NCBI GenBank assembly: GCA_003506895.1 | Contig: DNXO01000140.1 | Coordinates: 112,131-125,006 of the forward strand | Reading direction: 5' to 3' | From: Acetobacteraceae bacterium | GTDB taxonomy: Bacteria; Pseudomonadota; Alphaproteobacteria; Acetobacterales; Acetobacteraceae | Length of the DNA stretch: 12,876 nucleotides | Shown: piece after piece, positions 5,620 through 12,876 of the stretch | How the letters are laid out: each line of letters opens with the position of its first letter | Position numbering within the stretch: position 1 is the first letter of the stretch | Program-made: the position numbers and the translations under genes | The notes under the pieces: model-generated | What the model was told of the DNA's origin: nothing | Databases searched by the model: none | What the model saw: only the letters and a program-made list of their open reading frames with translations

Positions 5620-6798
5620 CTATCCGTTGGCCGTCGCCAGGTAGTTCATCGCCGCCTGCACACCGCCTTCGTTGTGTGGAATGCCGGCCGCACGCAGCCC
5701 CATCTCCACACCCGTCAGGGTGCCCGTGAACGACAGCACGCCCAGATCGCCCATGTGGCCGATGCGGAACACCTTGTCCTCGATCCGGCCAAGGCCGTTG
5801 CCCAGGGCCATGTTGAACCGCTCCAGGATCACAGTCCGCAGTTTATCGGCGCTGTGGCCCTCTGGTACCCGAATAGCGGTGACGCCCGGCGCATACGCGT
5901 TAGGGTCTTGGCATTGCAGTTCCAGTCCCCACGCGGCAACCGCCATGCGGGTCGCCTGGGCATAGCGGTTGTGCCGAGCGAAGACGTTTGACAGACCTTC
6001 CTCGGCCAGCAGGTTCATTGCCTCATTCAGGGCATAGAACAGGTTAATCGCTGGCGTGTAGGGGAAAAACCCGGTCTTGTTGGAGGCGACCAGCGGCTCC
6101 CAGTCCCAGTAGCTGCGGCGGGCGCCGCCGGCGCGGGCGGCGGCCAGGGCCTTCTCGCTGATCGCGGTGAACGACAGGCCGGGCGGAACCATCAATCCCT
6201 TTTGCGAGCCGGCGATGGTCACGTCCACGCCCCAGGCATCATGGCGATAGTCGGCACACCCCAACGAGGAGATCGCATCCACCATCAGCAGGGCCGGGTG
6301 CCTTGCCCGGTTCATCGCATCGCGCACGGCGGCGATGTCGGTCATGCAGCTTGTCGAGGTCTCGCTATGCACGGCGCAGACCGCCTTGATCCGGTGCTCA
6401 GGATCCTGCTCCAGCGCCTGAGCGATCGCGACCGGATCGGCGCCACGGCGCCAGTCGGTTTCCAGCGCCACGACGTCCAGACCCAGCTTCGTGGCCATCT
6501 GTTCCCACAGATGCGAAAACTGGCCGGTACGGCTGATCAGGATGCGATCACCGGGAACCAGCGTGTTGGCCAGCGCGGATTCCCATGCACCGGTGCCGGA
6601 CGCCGGGAAAATTCCAATCGTGGCCGAGTCAGTCTGGAAGACGCCGCGAAGCTTGCTCACGATTTCGCGTCCGAGCGCGCCGAATTCGGGGCCGCGGTGG
6701 TTGATGGCGTTGCGGTCCATCGCGCGCAGCACGCGTTCTGGCAGGTTGGTCGGCCCTGGCGTTTGCAGGAAGTGGCGACCGGAAACGAAATTTGACAT
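5620..6798 (-). CDS. sgaA: Serine/alanine-glyoxylate aminotransferase (class V, PLP-dependent)
   Basis: Transfers the amino group from serine or alanine to glyoxylate, giving glycine plus hydroxypyruvate or pyruvate. It acts in the cytosol in glyoxylate detoxification, photorespiration-like salvage or the serine cycle. The 392-residue product has the family N-terminus QTPGPTNLPERVLRAMDR and NHRGPEF (about residues 12-39). PASGTGAWE (65-73) binds the PLP phosphate. VDAISSLG (173-180) carries the Asp facing the pyridine nitrogen, and GSQKGLM (197-203) carries the Schiff-base Lys200. The C-terminal domain ends in RIGHMGD and GGVQAAMNYL motifs. The start at 6798 is chosen by alignment of the TPGPTN region and GGAGGG ten bases upstream; twelve extra in-frame residues upstream are unlikely. 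It is divergent from the ACT-domain gene. Serine versus alanine preference cannot be read from sequence. Confidence 0.92.
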   Translation of the reverse strand: MSNFVSGRHFLQTPGPTNLPERVLRAMDRNAINHRGPEFGALGREIVSKLRGVFQTDSATIGIFPASGTGAWESALANTLVPGDRILISRTGQFSHLWEQMATKLGLDVVALETDWRRGADPVAIAQALEQDPEHRIKAVCAVHSETSTSCMTDIAAVRDAMNRARHPALLMVDAISSLGCADYRHDAWGVDVTIAGSQKGLMVPPGLSFTAISEKALAAARAGGARRSYWDWEPLVASNKTGFFPYTPAINLFYALNEAMNLLAEEGLSNVFARHNRYAQATRMAVAAWGLELQCQDPNAYAPGVTAIRVPEGHSADKLRTVILERFNMALGNGLGRIEDKVFRIGHMGDLGVLSFTGTLTGVEMGLRAAGIPHNEGGVQAAMNYLATANG

Positions 6799-6930
6799 TG
6801 GGAACGTACCCTCCAAGGGGCGCGTAACAACCATGCCGCGTCCCGGTTTGCAACACCGATAGCGAATAGGTGGGCTGCGCCGGGCCGTCCGGTAGGCTAT
6901 GGAATAGAGGAATATGGGGGAGAAACGGCC
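6799..6930. promoter_or_regulatory. Divergent intergenic region between the sgaA-like and ACT-domain genes
   Basis: This 132-base stretch must hold both outward promoters unless one gene is expressed from elsewhere. It carries the ribosome-binding sites GGAGGG (sgaA side) and GGGGGAG (ACT side). I found no convincing -35/-10 pair on either strand and no GANTC site. Confidence 0.45.
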
Positions 6931-7440
6931 ATGGCTTCACTGATCCTGACGGTCGTCGGCCCGGATCGCCCGGGTCTGGTGCGTGCGTTGTCCGAGGCGG
7001 TAGCCGCCGCCGGCGGCAGTTGGCTGGAGAGCCGGATGGCTCGGTTGGCCGGCCAGTTCGCCGGCATCGTGCTGGTCGAGGCACCCGAACGCCTGACCGA
7101 AGACCTGCGCGCGCTTGAAAGCCAGGGGTTGCGGATCACGGTCCAGGCGGGGGTCGCCAGTTCGGTCCCCGCGGCCGCGCCCCGGTTGGCGTTGGAAGTC
7201 GTTGGCAATGACCGCCCGGGCATCGTCCGTGACATCTCCCAGGTACTGGCCGGCTGCGGGGTGAACATCGAGGAACTGACCACCGGCGTCGTCAGCGGGT
7301 CTTTCAGCGGCGAGGCGCTGTTCCGGGTAACGGCGCTGGTTCGGGCGCCGGACGACGCCGCGGTGGCTGCGGTCAGAACCGGTCTGGAGGCGTTGGGGAA
7401 CGAACTGATGGTGGATATCCAGGGCGTCGGGCAGGGGTGA
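6931..7440 (+). CDS. Double ACT-domain protein, GcvR-like (glycine cleavage repressor family)
   Basis: Small cytosolic amino-acid-sensing protein. E. coli GcvR binds glycine and restrains the activator GcvA. The 169-residue product is two ACT domains in tandem. ACT1 is at about residues 3-75 (LILTVVGPDRPGLVRALSEAV) and ACT2 at about 88-160 (LALEVVGNDRPGIVRDISQVL). Each has the G-D-R-P-G loop between the first strand and helix, the usual effector-binding edge. No DNA-binding or catalytic domain is present, so it should act through a partner. GGGGGAG lies about 8 bases before the ATG. It is the only plus-strand gene and diverges from an aminotransferase that makes glycine, which supports a glycine-linked role. 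It converges on the permease gene with 7 bases between stops. A generic ACT protein is the alternative. Confidence 0.85.
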   Translation: MASLILTVVGPDRPGLVRALSEAVAAAGGSWLESRMARLAGQFAGIVLVEAPERLTEDLRALESQGLRITVQAGVASSVPAAAPRLALEVVGNDRPGIVRDISQVLAGCGVNIEELTTGVVSGSFSGEALFRVTALVRAPDDAAVAAVRTGLEALGNELMVDIQGVGQG

Positions 7441-7460
7441 TCCGCGCTTACGTCACCTGC
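7431..7460. terminator. Imperfect inverted repeat spanning both convergent stop codons
   Basis: GCAGGGGTGA (7431-7440) and TCACCTGC (7453-7460) pair as an 8-bp stem with a two-base bulge and a 12-base loop. The repeat includes the ACT gene's TGA and flanks the permease's TAA. The gap between stops is only 7 bases, so any shared transcript end must lie inside coding sequence. No U-tract is present on either strand. Confidence 0.28.
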
Positions 7461-8572
7461 GCCGCGACCGATCGGAAGCGCCGCAGCGCCAACCAAAAGA
7501 TTAGTCCCCCGATGACAGCCGTGGCCAGGAACTGAGGCCAGACGACCCCCAGGCCAGCGCCGCGATACAGGATCGCCTGCGCGAACGACACGAAATGGGT
7601 CGAGGGCGAAACCTGCACGGCAATTCTCAGCCAATGCGGCATGCTCTCCAGGGGCGTATTACTGCCGGACAACATGTTCATTGGCATGTAAATCAGCATG
7701 TACAACAGCCCAAGCTGAGGCATCGAGCGCGCCACCGTTCCGATAAAAATTCCGATCGCAGTCGCGAAGAACAGGTAAATCACCACTCCGGCCATGAACA
7801 ACGGAATAGACCCGGCGATCGGAATCCCGAGAATGGCCTTCACCACGACGTAAAGCGAAAGCCCGGCCGCGACCGTTATCACCAGCCCGTTCGCCCAGAC
7901 CTTCGACATCGCGATCTCGAACGGGGTCAGCGGCATCACCAGCAAATGATCCATCGTGCCATGCTCGCGCTCACGGACGATGGCGGCACCGGACAGGATG
8001 ATCGCCAGCATGGTCACACTGTTGATAATGCCCATTACACCGGTGAACCAGGCGGTCATCACGTTCGGGTTGAAGGCAATATGCACCACCAGGTTGACCG
8101 GCAACGGTTTGGTGCCTTCCGCCTGCGAAAGAAATTTCGCAATCTCGGCCGTGATGATCTGCTGCGCGTAGCCGGACCCAAGCCCCGCCTGCACCATCGC
8201 CGTCGCATCGACATCGATCTGTAGGCCAGGCTGGCGCCCGCCGAGGATATCGCGCTGAAAGTGCGGCGGAATGTCCACCACGAAGGTAAAGACCCCCGCG
8301 TTCATCAGCGGCACGATATCCGCCTCGGCGATCATGCGCGGTGGTTTGAAATAGGGCGGCAGAAACGCATGTGCGATACGCCGCGAGAGTTCCGAGTTGT
8401 CCTCGTCGACGATGGCAATCGACGCATTATGCAGTTCCTGGGCGCTGCTGCGTGCCTGCATCGTGACGGCGAAAGAGAATGCGTAGATCACCAGCCCCAG
8501 CAGCACGAAATCATGCGAAAAGCTGCGAAGCTCCTTGATTCCAAGCCAAAAAATGTTGGCGAGTTTGCGCAT
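7448..8572 (-). CDS. yhhJ: ABC-2 type permease, YhhJ-like
   Basis: Inner-membrane permease subunit of an ABC-2 exporter. The 374-residue product has an N-terminal membrane helix (about 22-38, FVLLGLVIYAFSFAVTM). A large periplasmic domain follows (about 40-170), beginning NASIAIVDEDNSELSRRI as in the DrrB/YhhJ/YhiH group. Five C-terminal membrane helices are predicted. The cytoplasmic coupling segment VREREHGTMDHLLVMPLTPFEIAMSK and the ABC-2 signature SGSNTPLESMPHWLR are clear. The ATG follows the rbbA stop with no spacer (TAG|ATG), so translation is probably coupled; no strong Shine-Dalgarno is seen. It likely pairs with the permease half of the RbbA-like protein to form the pore. Family is secure; substrate unknown. 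Confidence 0.92.
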   Translation of the reverse strand: MRKLANIFWLGIKELRSFSHDFVLLGLVIYAFSFAVTMQARSSAQELHNASIAIVDEDNSELSRRIAHAFLPPYFKPPRMIAEADIVPLMNAGVFTFVVDIPPHFQRDILGGRQPGLQIDVDATAMVQAGLGSGYAQQIITAEIAKFLSQAEGTKPLPVNLVVHIAFNPNVMTAWFTGVMGIINSVTMLAIILSGAAIVREREHGTMDHLLVMPLTPFEIAMSKVWANGLVITVAAGLSLYVVVKAILGIPIAGSIPLFMAGVVIYLFFATAIGIFIGTVARSMPQLGLLYMLIYMPMNMLSGSNTPLESMPHWLRIAVQVSPSTHFVSFAQAILYRGAGLGVVWPQFLATAVIGGLIFWLALRRFRSVAAQVT

Positions 8573-11326
8573 CTAACGCGCTTGCTTACGCAGCAGCAGG
8601 CGGTTCAGCAGCAGCAGGACCGGGACGAACAATGCCAGTGCCCCGAGGTCGGGTGCCAGATCGGCAAAACCCAACCCCTTCGTAAACGTCCCTATGCTGA
8701 TCGGAACAAAATAACTCATCGGAAATGCCCGACCCATCAGCCGGGCGGCGCCGGCCAGCGACGCCACCGGGGTCATCATGCCCGAAAACTGAACCGCGGG
8801 CAGCACCGTCAGGATCGCGGTGCCGAACAGCGCGGCGATCTGCGTGGTGGTAAAGGCCGAGATCAGCATCCCATAGGCCGTGGTCGTCGTGACGTAGATC
8901 AGCGCACCTAGCAGCAGCACCGGGAAGCTACCCTTCAGCGGCACCCCAAAGACAAACACCGCCATCAGGCACATCACGGCGAAATTGATCATCGCGACGC
9001 CGATATAGGGAAGCTGCTTACCCAGCAGGAATTCCATCCGCGTGACCGGGGTCACGTAAAGATTGGTGATCGAACCGAGTTCCTTTTCTCGCACCACCGC
9101 CAGCGCCGTCAAAATCGCTGGAAACAGCGCCAGCATCAGCGGGATGGTCGTGGGAACCATCGCATAAATACTCTCGAAATCCTGGTTGTATTTGAATCTG
9201 ACCGCGATATCCGCGGGGGGCGGCGGTGCCGGCACCGTCGTCCTCACGGCCGGATCCGTCAGGTACAACAGGTGTATTCCTTGCAGATAGCCGCGTATCG
9301 TTTGTGCCCGAAACGGCATCGCGCCATCCACCGTGGCACTGACCGAGACAGGCCGGCCGCGCGCGATATCACGGCCAAACCCGGGCGGAATTTCGATCGC
9401 CGCGGTAATGTCGCCGTTCGTCAGCCTTTTCTCCAGATCACCGTAATCGATCAGGGGCGACTCCTCGGTAAAGTAAGTCGAACCCCTCAGTTCTTCCAAA
9501 TATGCTCGGCTTTCAGGCGTCTGGTCCCGGTCGAGCACCGCGAACGACAGATTTTCGACGTCGGTCGAGATGCCGAAGCCGAACACCAGCATCAGCATCG
9601 CCGTGCCGAACAACCCGAAACTCATCCGGATCGGGTCGCGCAACAGTTCCAGGGTTTCGCGAATTGTGTAAGCAAACAACCGGCGCGGACTGAACCACGA
9701 CCGGCCCTGCCTTTGCGGCTGATCCGCATGGGCCAGCGCCGCCGCCGCTGGTGCGGCGCGCGGGCCCGAGGCTTCCTCCAGAAAACTGATGAACGCGTCT
9801 TCCAAACATGCCGCATCGCGCGCCCTGATCAGGGACGCCGGCGTGTCGGTTGCCAACACGTGCCCTGAGTCCATCAGCGAAATCCGGTCGCAGCGCTCCG
9901 CCTCGTTCATGAAGTGGGTCGAGACGAAAATCGTGACATCCTGGTCCCGGGACAGTTCGATCAGCAGTTCCCAAAATCGGTCGCGGGCCAGCGGATCGAC
10001 GCCGGAGGTCGGTTCGTCCAGGATCAGCAGTTCCGGTTCATGCACGATCGCCACCGCCAGGGACAGCCGCTGGCGAATCCCAAGCGGCAGATCCAGGGCG
10101 CGCTTCGAAAGATAATCCGCCAGCCCAAAGCGGCTAACCAGATAGGCGATACGCGCATGCGCCTTGTCCGGCGGCAGGTGATACAAATGCGCGTGCAATG
10201 TCAGGTTCTGCTTCACCGTCAGTTCGGTGTAGAGCGAGAATGATTGCGACATGTAGCCGACCCGGCTCCGAACCGCCATGTCGGTCGAATCCAACGGCTT
10301 ACCGAACAGCAGAGCTGTTCCCTCGGTCGCCCGCAGCAAGCCCGTCAGCATCTTCATTGTCGTGGTCTTGCCGCAGCCGTTGGACCCCAGGAACCCAAAG
10401 ATTTCGCCGCGCCCGATGGTAAAACTGACCTTGTCGACCGCGGTGAAATCGCCAAACCGGCAGGTAATATCGTTTGCAACGATTACCGGCTGCCCGCCGG
10501 TGTCCCGCCAGGGTGGAATCTGGATGGCCTTATGGCCGGCGCGCTCGGCTGCCGGCAAAAGGGCGATGAAGGCATCCTCGACGGTCGCGCCGCCGGTGGA
10601 TGCCTTCAGGTCGGATGGCGACCCCGCCGCCAGCACCCGGCCGTCGTTCATCGCGACCAGCCAATCGAACCGTTCAGCCTCCTCCATATACGCTGTTGCG
10701 ACCACAAGGCTCATGCCCGGCCGTCGGGACCGCATAACATCGATAAGTTCCCAGAACTGGCGGCGGGACAGCGGATCGACGCCCGTGGTTGGTTCGTCCA
10801 GGATCAGCAGGTCCGGATCGTGGATCAACGAACAGCAGAGTCCCAGCTTCTGCCGCATGCCGCCCGACAGCTTGTTGGCAGGGCGATCGGCGAACGGCGT
10901 CAGTCCGGTGGCCTTAAGCAGTTCCGCCGTCCGCCACGCCCGTTCGGAAGCCGATTGCCCGAACAGGCGGCTGAAAAACGCGATGTTCTCCGTGACGCTC
11001 AGATCGGGATAGAGGTTCTTGCCGAGCCCTTGAGGCATATAGGCAATGCGGGGGCAGGCATCGGCGCGATAGCCCGCATCCGCCATATCGCCGCCCAGCA
11101 CCTGAACGGTGCCGGATTGAATGCGCCGCGAACCGGCGACCAGACTCAAGACCGAGGATTTTCCAACGCCATCCGGCCCGATCAGCCCGACCATGCACCC
11201 GGCGGGAAGATCGAGAGTGACCGCGTCCAACGCGACCACCTTGCCATAGCGCAGGCCGACGTTCCTCAGGCGGGCGGCTGGGCCACCATCCCCCACCCGG
11301 GCGGCCACGCCGGCCCGCCGAATCAT
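8573..11326 (-). CDS. rbbA: RbbA/YhiH-like fusion: two ABC ATPase domains plus ABC-2 permease
   Basis: A 917-residue single chain (E. coli RbbA about 911), predicted to drive export through the inner membrane. E. coli RbbA has also been described as a ribosome-associated ATPase. NBD1 has Walker A GPDGVGKS (50-57), Q-loop Gln99, signature LSGGM (153-157) and Walker B LLILDEP (173-179). Ala212 replaces the switch histidine. NBD2 has Walker A GSNGCGKT (314-321), Gln361, altered signature LPLGIRQ (413-419), Walker B (433-439) and His471. A Pro/Ala linker (about 520-545) leads to an ABC-2 permease half: one helix at 570-586, a periplasmic domain, then about five helices to the end. The ATG at 11326 overlaps the yhiI stop as ATGA; the open frame upstream of it lies out of frame over yhiI and is rejected. 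Confidence 0.95.
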   Translation of the reverse strand: MIRRAGVAARVGDGGPAARLRNVGLRYGKVVALDAVTLDLPAGCMVGLIGPDGVGKSSVLSLVAGSRRIQSGTVQVLGGDMADAGYRADACPRIAYMPQGLGKNLYPDLSVTENIAFFSRLFGQSASERAWRTAELLKATGLTPFADRPANKLSGGMRQKLGLCCSLIHDPDLLILDEPTTGVDPLSRRQFWELIDVMRSRRPGMSLVVATAYMEEAERFDWLVAMNDGRVLAAGSPSDLKASTGGATVEDAFIALLPAAERAGHKAIQIPPWRDTGGQPVIVANDITCRFGDFTAVDKVSFTIGRGEIFGFLGSNGCGKTTTMKMLTGLLRATEGTALLFGKPLDSTDMAVRSRVGYMSQSFSLYTELTVKQNLTLHAHLYHLPPDKAHARIAYLVSRFGLADYLSKRALDLPLGIRQRLSLAVAIVHEPELLILDEPTSGVDPLARDRFWELLIELSRDQDVTIFVSTHFMNEAERCDRISLMDSGHVLATDTPASLIRARDAACLEDAFISFLEEASGPRAAPAAAALAHADQPQRQGRSWFSPRRLFAYTIRETLELLRDPIRMSFGLFGTAMLMLVFGFGISTDVENLSFAVLDRDQTPESRAYLEELRGSTYFTEESPLIDYGDLEKRLTNGDITAAIEIPPGFGRDIARGRPVSVSATVDGAMPFRAQTIRGYLQGIHLLYLTDPAVRTTVPAPPPPADIAVRFKYNQDFESIYAMVPTTIPLMLALFPAILTALAVVREKELGSITNLYVTPVTRMEFLLGKQLPYIGVAMINFAVMCLMAVFVFGVPLKGSFPVLLLGALIYVTTTTAYGMLISAFTTTQIAALFGTAILTVLPAVQFSGMMTPVASLAGAARLMGRAFPMSYFVPISIGTFTKGLGFADLAPDLGALALFVPVLLLLNRLLLRKQAR

Positions 11327-12405
11327 TTTGTCGCGTCCGCTTGCAGGAATGGCGGCCAGGCAACGGCGGGATCCGTCCGCACATATCCAACGCCAGGCAA
11401 ACCGCTTCTGACTTTGTCCGCTCGGGTTTTCAGTAGCTCCGGATCGACCCGTACGCGCACCCTGAACATCAGCTTGTCCCGCTCGTTCTTGGTTTCGACG
11501 TCCTTTGGTGTGAACTGCGCCTGGGAGGCGATGAATACCACGTGACATGGGATCGGATAGGCCGGATAGGCGTCCAGAACGATGCGGGCATCGGATCCAG
11601 GCCTCACCCGGCCGGCGTCCAGCGTCGGCAGATAAATGTCCATATAGACGTAGCCGGTGTCGAGAATGGTGAATACCTTCCCGCCCGCCGGCAATACTTC
11701 CCCGACATTAGCAACACGATACTGGACCCGCCCATCCTTTGGGGCGACGAGAGAGTTGTCGGCGATATTGACCTGGTAAAGCCGCACATCGTGGGTGGCC
11801 GCCTCCATGGCGAATTTCGCCTGCTCGATCCTGGCGATGGTGGCGTGCCGCGCCGCGAGCGCGCCGTCCAACTGCTGCTGGCGCTGATCCAGGACTTCCC
11901 GGGTTTCGAAGCCCTTGGGCACCAGGGCACGAGCACGGTCGAGTTGCTGCCGGGCCAGCAACACCTGCGTGTCCTGCTGAACCAGATTCGCCTGGGCTTC
12001 ATCGATAATCCGCTGTGCCTGCAGGACCAGCGCCGCTGCTCTCTGGAGCGACACCTGAAGATCCTGCGTGTCCATCACGGCGACAACCTGGCCGGCTTTG
12101 ACGACATCGCCCTCATCGGCCAGCAGCTTGGCGATGCGGCCGGCGAATTTGGTGCCGATATCGATCTCGTCCGCTTCCAGCCGGCCATTGCCGAAAGCAA
12201 TCCCGGGCGGCAATCCGCCGCGCGGGTAGAGCCACCAGAGACCGGCGCCGATGCCGCCGATCAGTAGAACTAGAACCAGCAGCGCGGGTTTAAGCCAACG
12301 CCGCTTTTCCGGTTCGGGCGCTGGTGGCAGAACCGCGGGCAACTGCTCGGGCGGCGTGACTGCCGGCAAAGTACTGGGTGGGGCGTCCTTCAGCGGCGTG
12401 TTCAT
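11323..12405 (-). CDS. yhiI: HlyD-family membrane-fusion (adaptor) protein, YhiI-like
   Basis: Periplasmic adaptor linking an inner-membrane exporter to an outer-membrane channel. The 360-residue product (E. coli YhiI about 355) has a Pro-rich cytoplasmic N-terminus and one membrane anchor (about 38-59, KPALLVLVLLIGGIGAGLWW). The first half of the lipoyl/barrel-sandwich domain follows (GNGRLEADEIDIGTKFAGRI, DEGDVVKAGQVVAVMD). A Gln/Ala/Arg-rich alpha-hairpin spans about 115-205, and the second lipoyl half is NSLVAPKDGRVQYRVANVGEV. The beta-barrel carries YMDIYLPTLDAGRVRPGSDARI. The ATG at 12405 is preferred on length; a GTG 24 codons upstream (12477) is possible, and neither has a strong Shine-Dalgarno. 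First gene of the exporter operon, 105 bases after glmS. Confidence 0.93.
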   Translation of the reverse strand: MNTPLKDAPPSTLPAVTPPEQLPAVLPPAPEPEKRRWLKPALLVLVLLIGGIGAGLWWLYPRGGLPPGIAFGNGRLEADEIDIGTKFAGRIAKLLADEGDVVKAGQVVAVMDTQDLQVSLQRAAALVLQAQRIIDEAQANLVQQDTQVLLARQQLDRARALVPKGFETREVLDQRQQQLDGALAARHATIARIEQAKFAMEAATHDVRLYQVNIADNSLVAPKDGRVQYRVANVGEVLPAGGKVFTILDTGYVYMDIYLPTLDAGRVRPGSDARIVLDAYPAYPIPCHVVFIASQAQFTPKDVETKNERDKLMFRVRVRVDPELLKTRADKVRSGLPGVGYVRTDPAVAWPPFLQADATK

Positions 12406-12510
12406 CTCTGCTGACGATGATGCTCCGTCCAGCGTAGCCGGGCCGGTGTCAGACGAGGTTGATCTCGCGCAATGCACACGCCAGCGTGTTCATCCGCCGG
12501 CGAGGGGGCG

Positions 12511-12876
12511 CTACTCCACTGTCACCGACTTCGCCAAATTCCGCGGCTGATCCACATCGGTGCCCTTCAGCACCGCCACTTGATACGCCAGCATCTGCAC
12601 CGGAATCGCATACAGGATCGGCGCCACGAACGGGTCCACGTCCGGCAGCACCACCGTTTCCACCGCGATCCCCTTCAGCTTCGCCGCACCCGCCGCGTCG
12701 CTGAACACGATCACCTGTCCGCCACGTGCCGCTGCTTCCTGAAGATTGGAGGCCGTCTTCTCGAACAATGGCCCCGAGGGAGCGATCGCGATCACCGGAA
12801 CCGCCGGGTCGATCAGGGCGATAGGGCCGTGCTTCATCTCTCCGGCGGCGTAACCCTCGGCGTGGATGTAGCTGAT
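12511..12876 (-). CDS. glmS: Glucosamine-fructose-6-phosphate aminotransferase, C-terminal 121 residues (5' end beyond right edge)
   Basis: GlmS makes glucosamine-6-phosphate from fructose-6-phosphate and glutamine, the first step to UDP-GlcNAc for peptidoglycan and lipid A. Only the end of the second SIS (isomerase) domain is present. It begins ISYIHAEGYAAGEMKHGPIALID, where the Glu and His of the isomerase site lie in the HAEGYAAGEMKHGP segment. It ends PRNLAKSVTVE, the near-universal C-terminal tail that shields the active site. The open frame continues past the window edge, so this is truncation by the window, not decay. The 105 bases after its stop show no convincing terminator, so read-through into yhiI is possible. 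Confidence 0.96.
   Translation of the reverse strand: MSYIHAEGYAAGEMKHGPIALIDPAVPVIAIAPSGPLFEKTASNLQEAAARGGQVIVFSDAAGAAKLKGIAVETVVLPDVDPFVAPILYAIPVQMLAYQVAVLKGTDVDQPRNLAKSVTVE

Noticed and set aside
10244..11545. Plus-strand open frame of 433 codons opposite rbbA
   Set aside because: It mirrors the two ABC ATPase domains on the other strand; no domain is recognisable and no good ribosome-binding site precedes it.
12449..12493. Short leader-like open frame MNTLACALREINLV before yhiI, sharing an 11-base GATGAACACGC repeat with the yhiI start
   Set aside because: No Shine-Dalgarno at proper spacing and no attenuator-like hairpins; the 11-base repeat is short enough to be chance.
12406..12510. 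Possible glmS terminator
   Set aside because: Only short GC pairings such as CCGG/CCGG; no stable stem followed by a T-run.

Overview
The window is high-GC DNA with the gene content of a free-living alphaproteobacterium. The clearest markers are a GcrA cell-cycle regulator and a PopZ/DUF2497 polar organiser, which are essentially alphaproteobacterial families. The order pcm-like / tolC / popZ / valS is, as I recall, also common in that class. A Rhodospirillales/Acetobacterales-type host is plausible, but that is inference. I see no tRNA, rRNA, IS element, CRISPR array or phage gene. Nearly all the sequence is ordinary chromosomal core.

All genes but one lie on the minus strand, so read from the right edge leftward. 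First comes the 3' end of glmS (cut by the right edge). Next is a tightly packed three-gene exporter operon: yhiI-like membrane-fusion protein, rbbA-like double-ATPase/permease fusion and yhhJ-like permease. The first pair overlaps by ATGA and the second abuts as TAG|ATG. The operon meets head-on, with a 7-base gap, the only plus-strand gene, a double ACT-domain GcvR-like protein. Divergent from that gene is a serine/alanine-glyoxylate aminotransferase (sgaA-like). A 458-base gap follows, holding a probable gcrA control region. Then come gcrA, a divergent isoaspartyl-methyltransferase-family gene (pcm-like), tolC, popZ (ATGA overlap with tolC) and the 5' two thirds or so of valS (cut by the left edge).

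Two themes connect the genes. One is cell-cycle control. GcrA acts with sigma70 at CcrM-methylated GANTC sites. Here three GANTC sites and a near-consensus DnaA box lie just upstream of gcrA, and another GANTC lies inside the predicted promoter spacer of the next gene, ahead of tolC and popZ. The other is envelope export. The yhiI-rbbA-yhhJ cluster needs an outer-membrane channel, and the TolC encoded about 3.8 kb away is a natural candidate. The aminotransferase / ACT-protein divergent pair points to local control of glycine-glyoxylate metabolism. Nothing in the window is clearly a new defence or mobile system. The most interesting material is regulatory (GANTC/DnaA-box architecture) and in unusual family members (pcm-like substrate site, asymmetric RbbA ATP sites).
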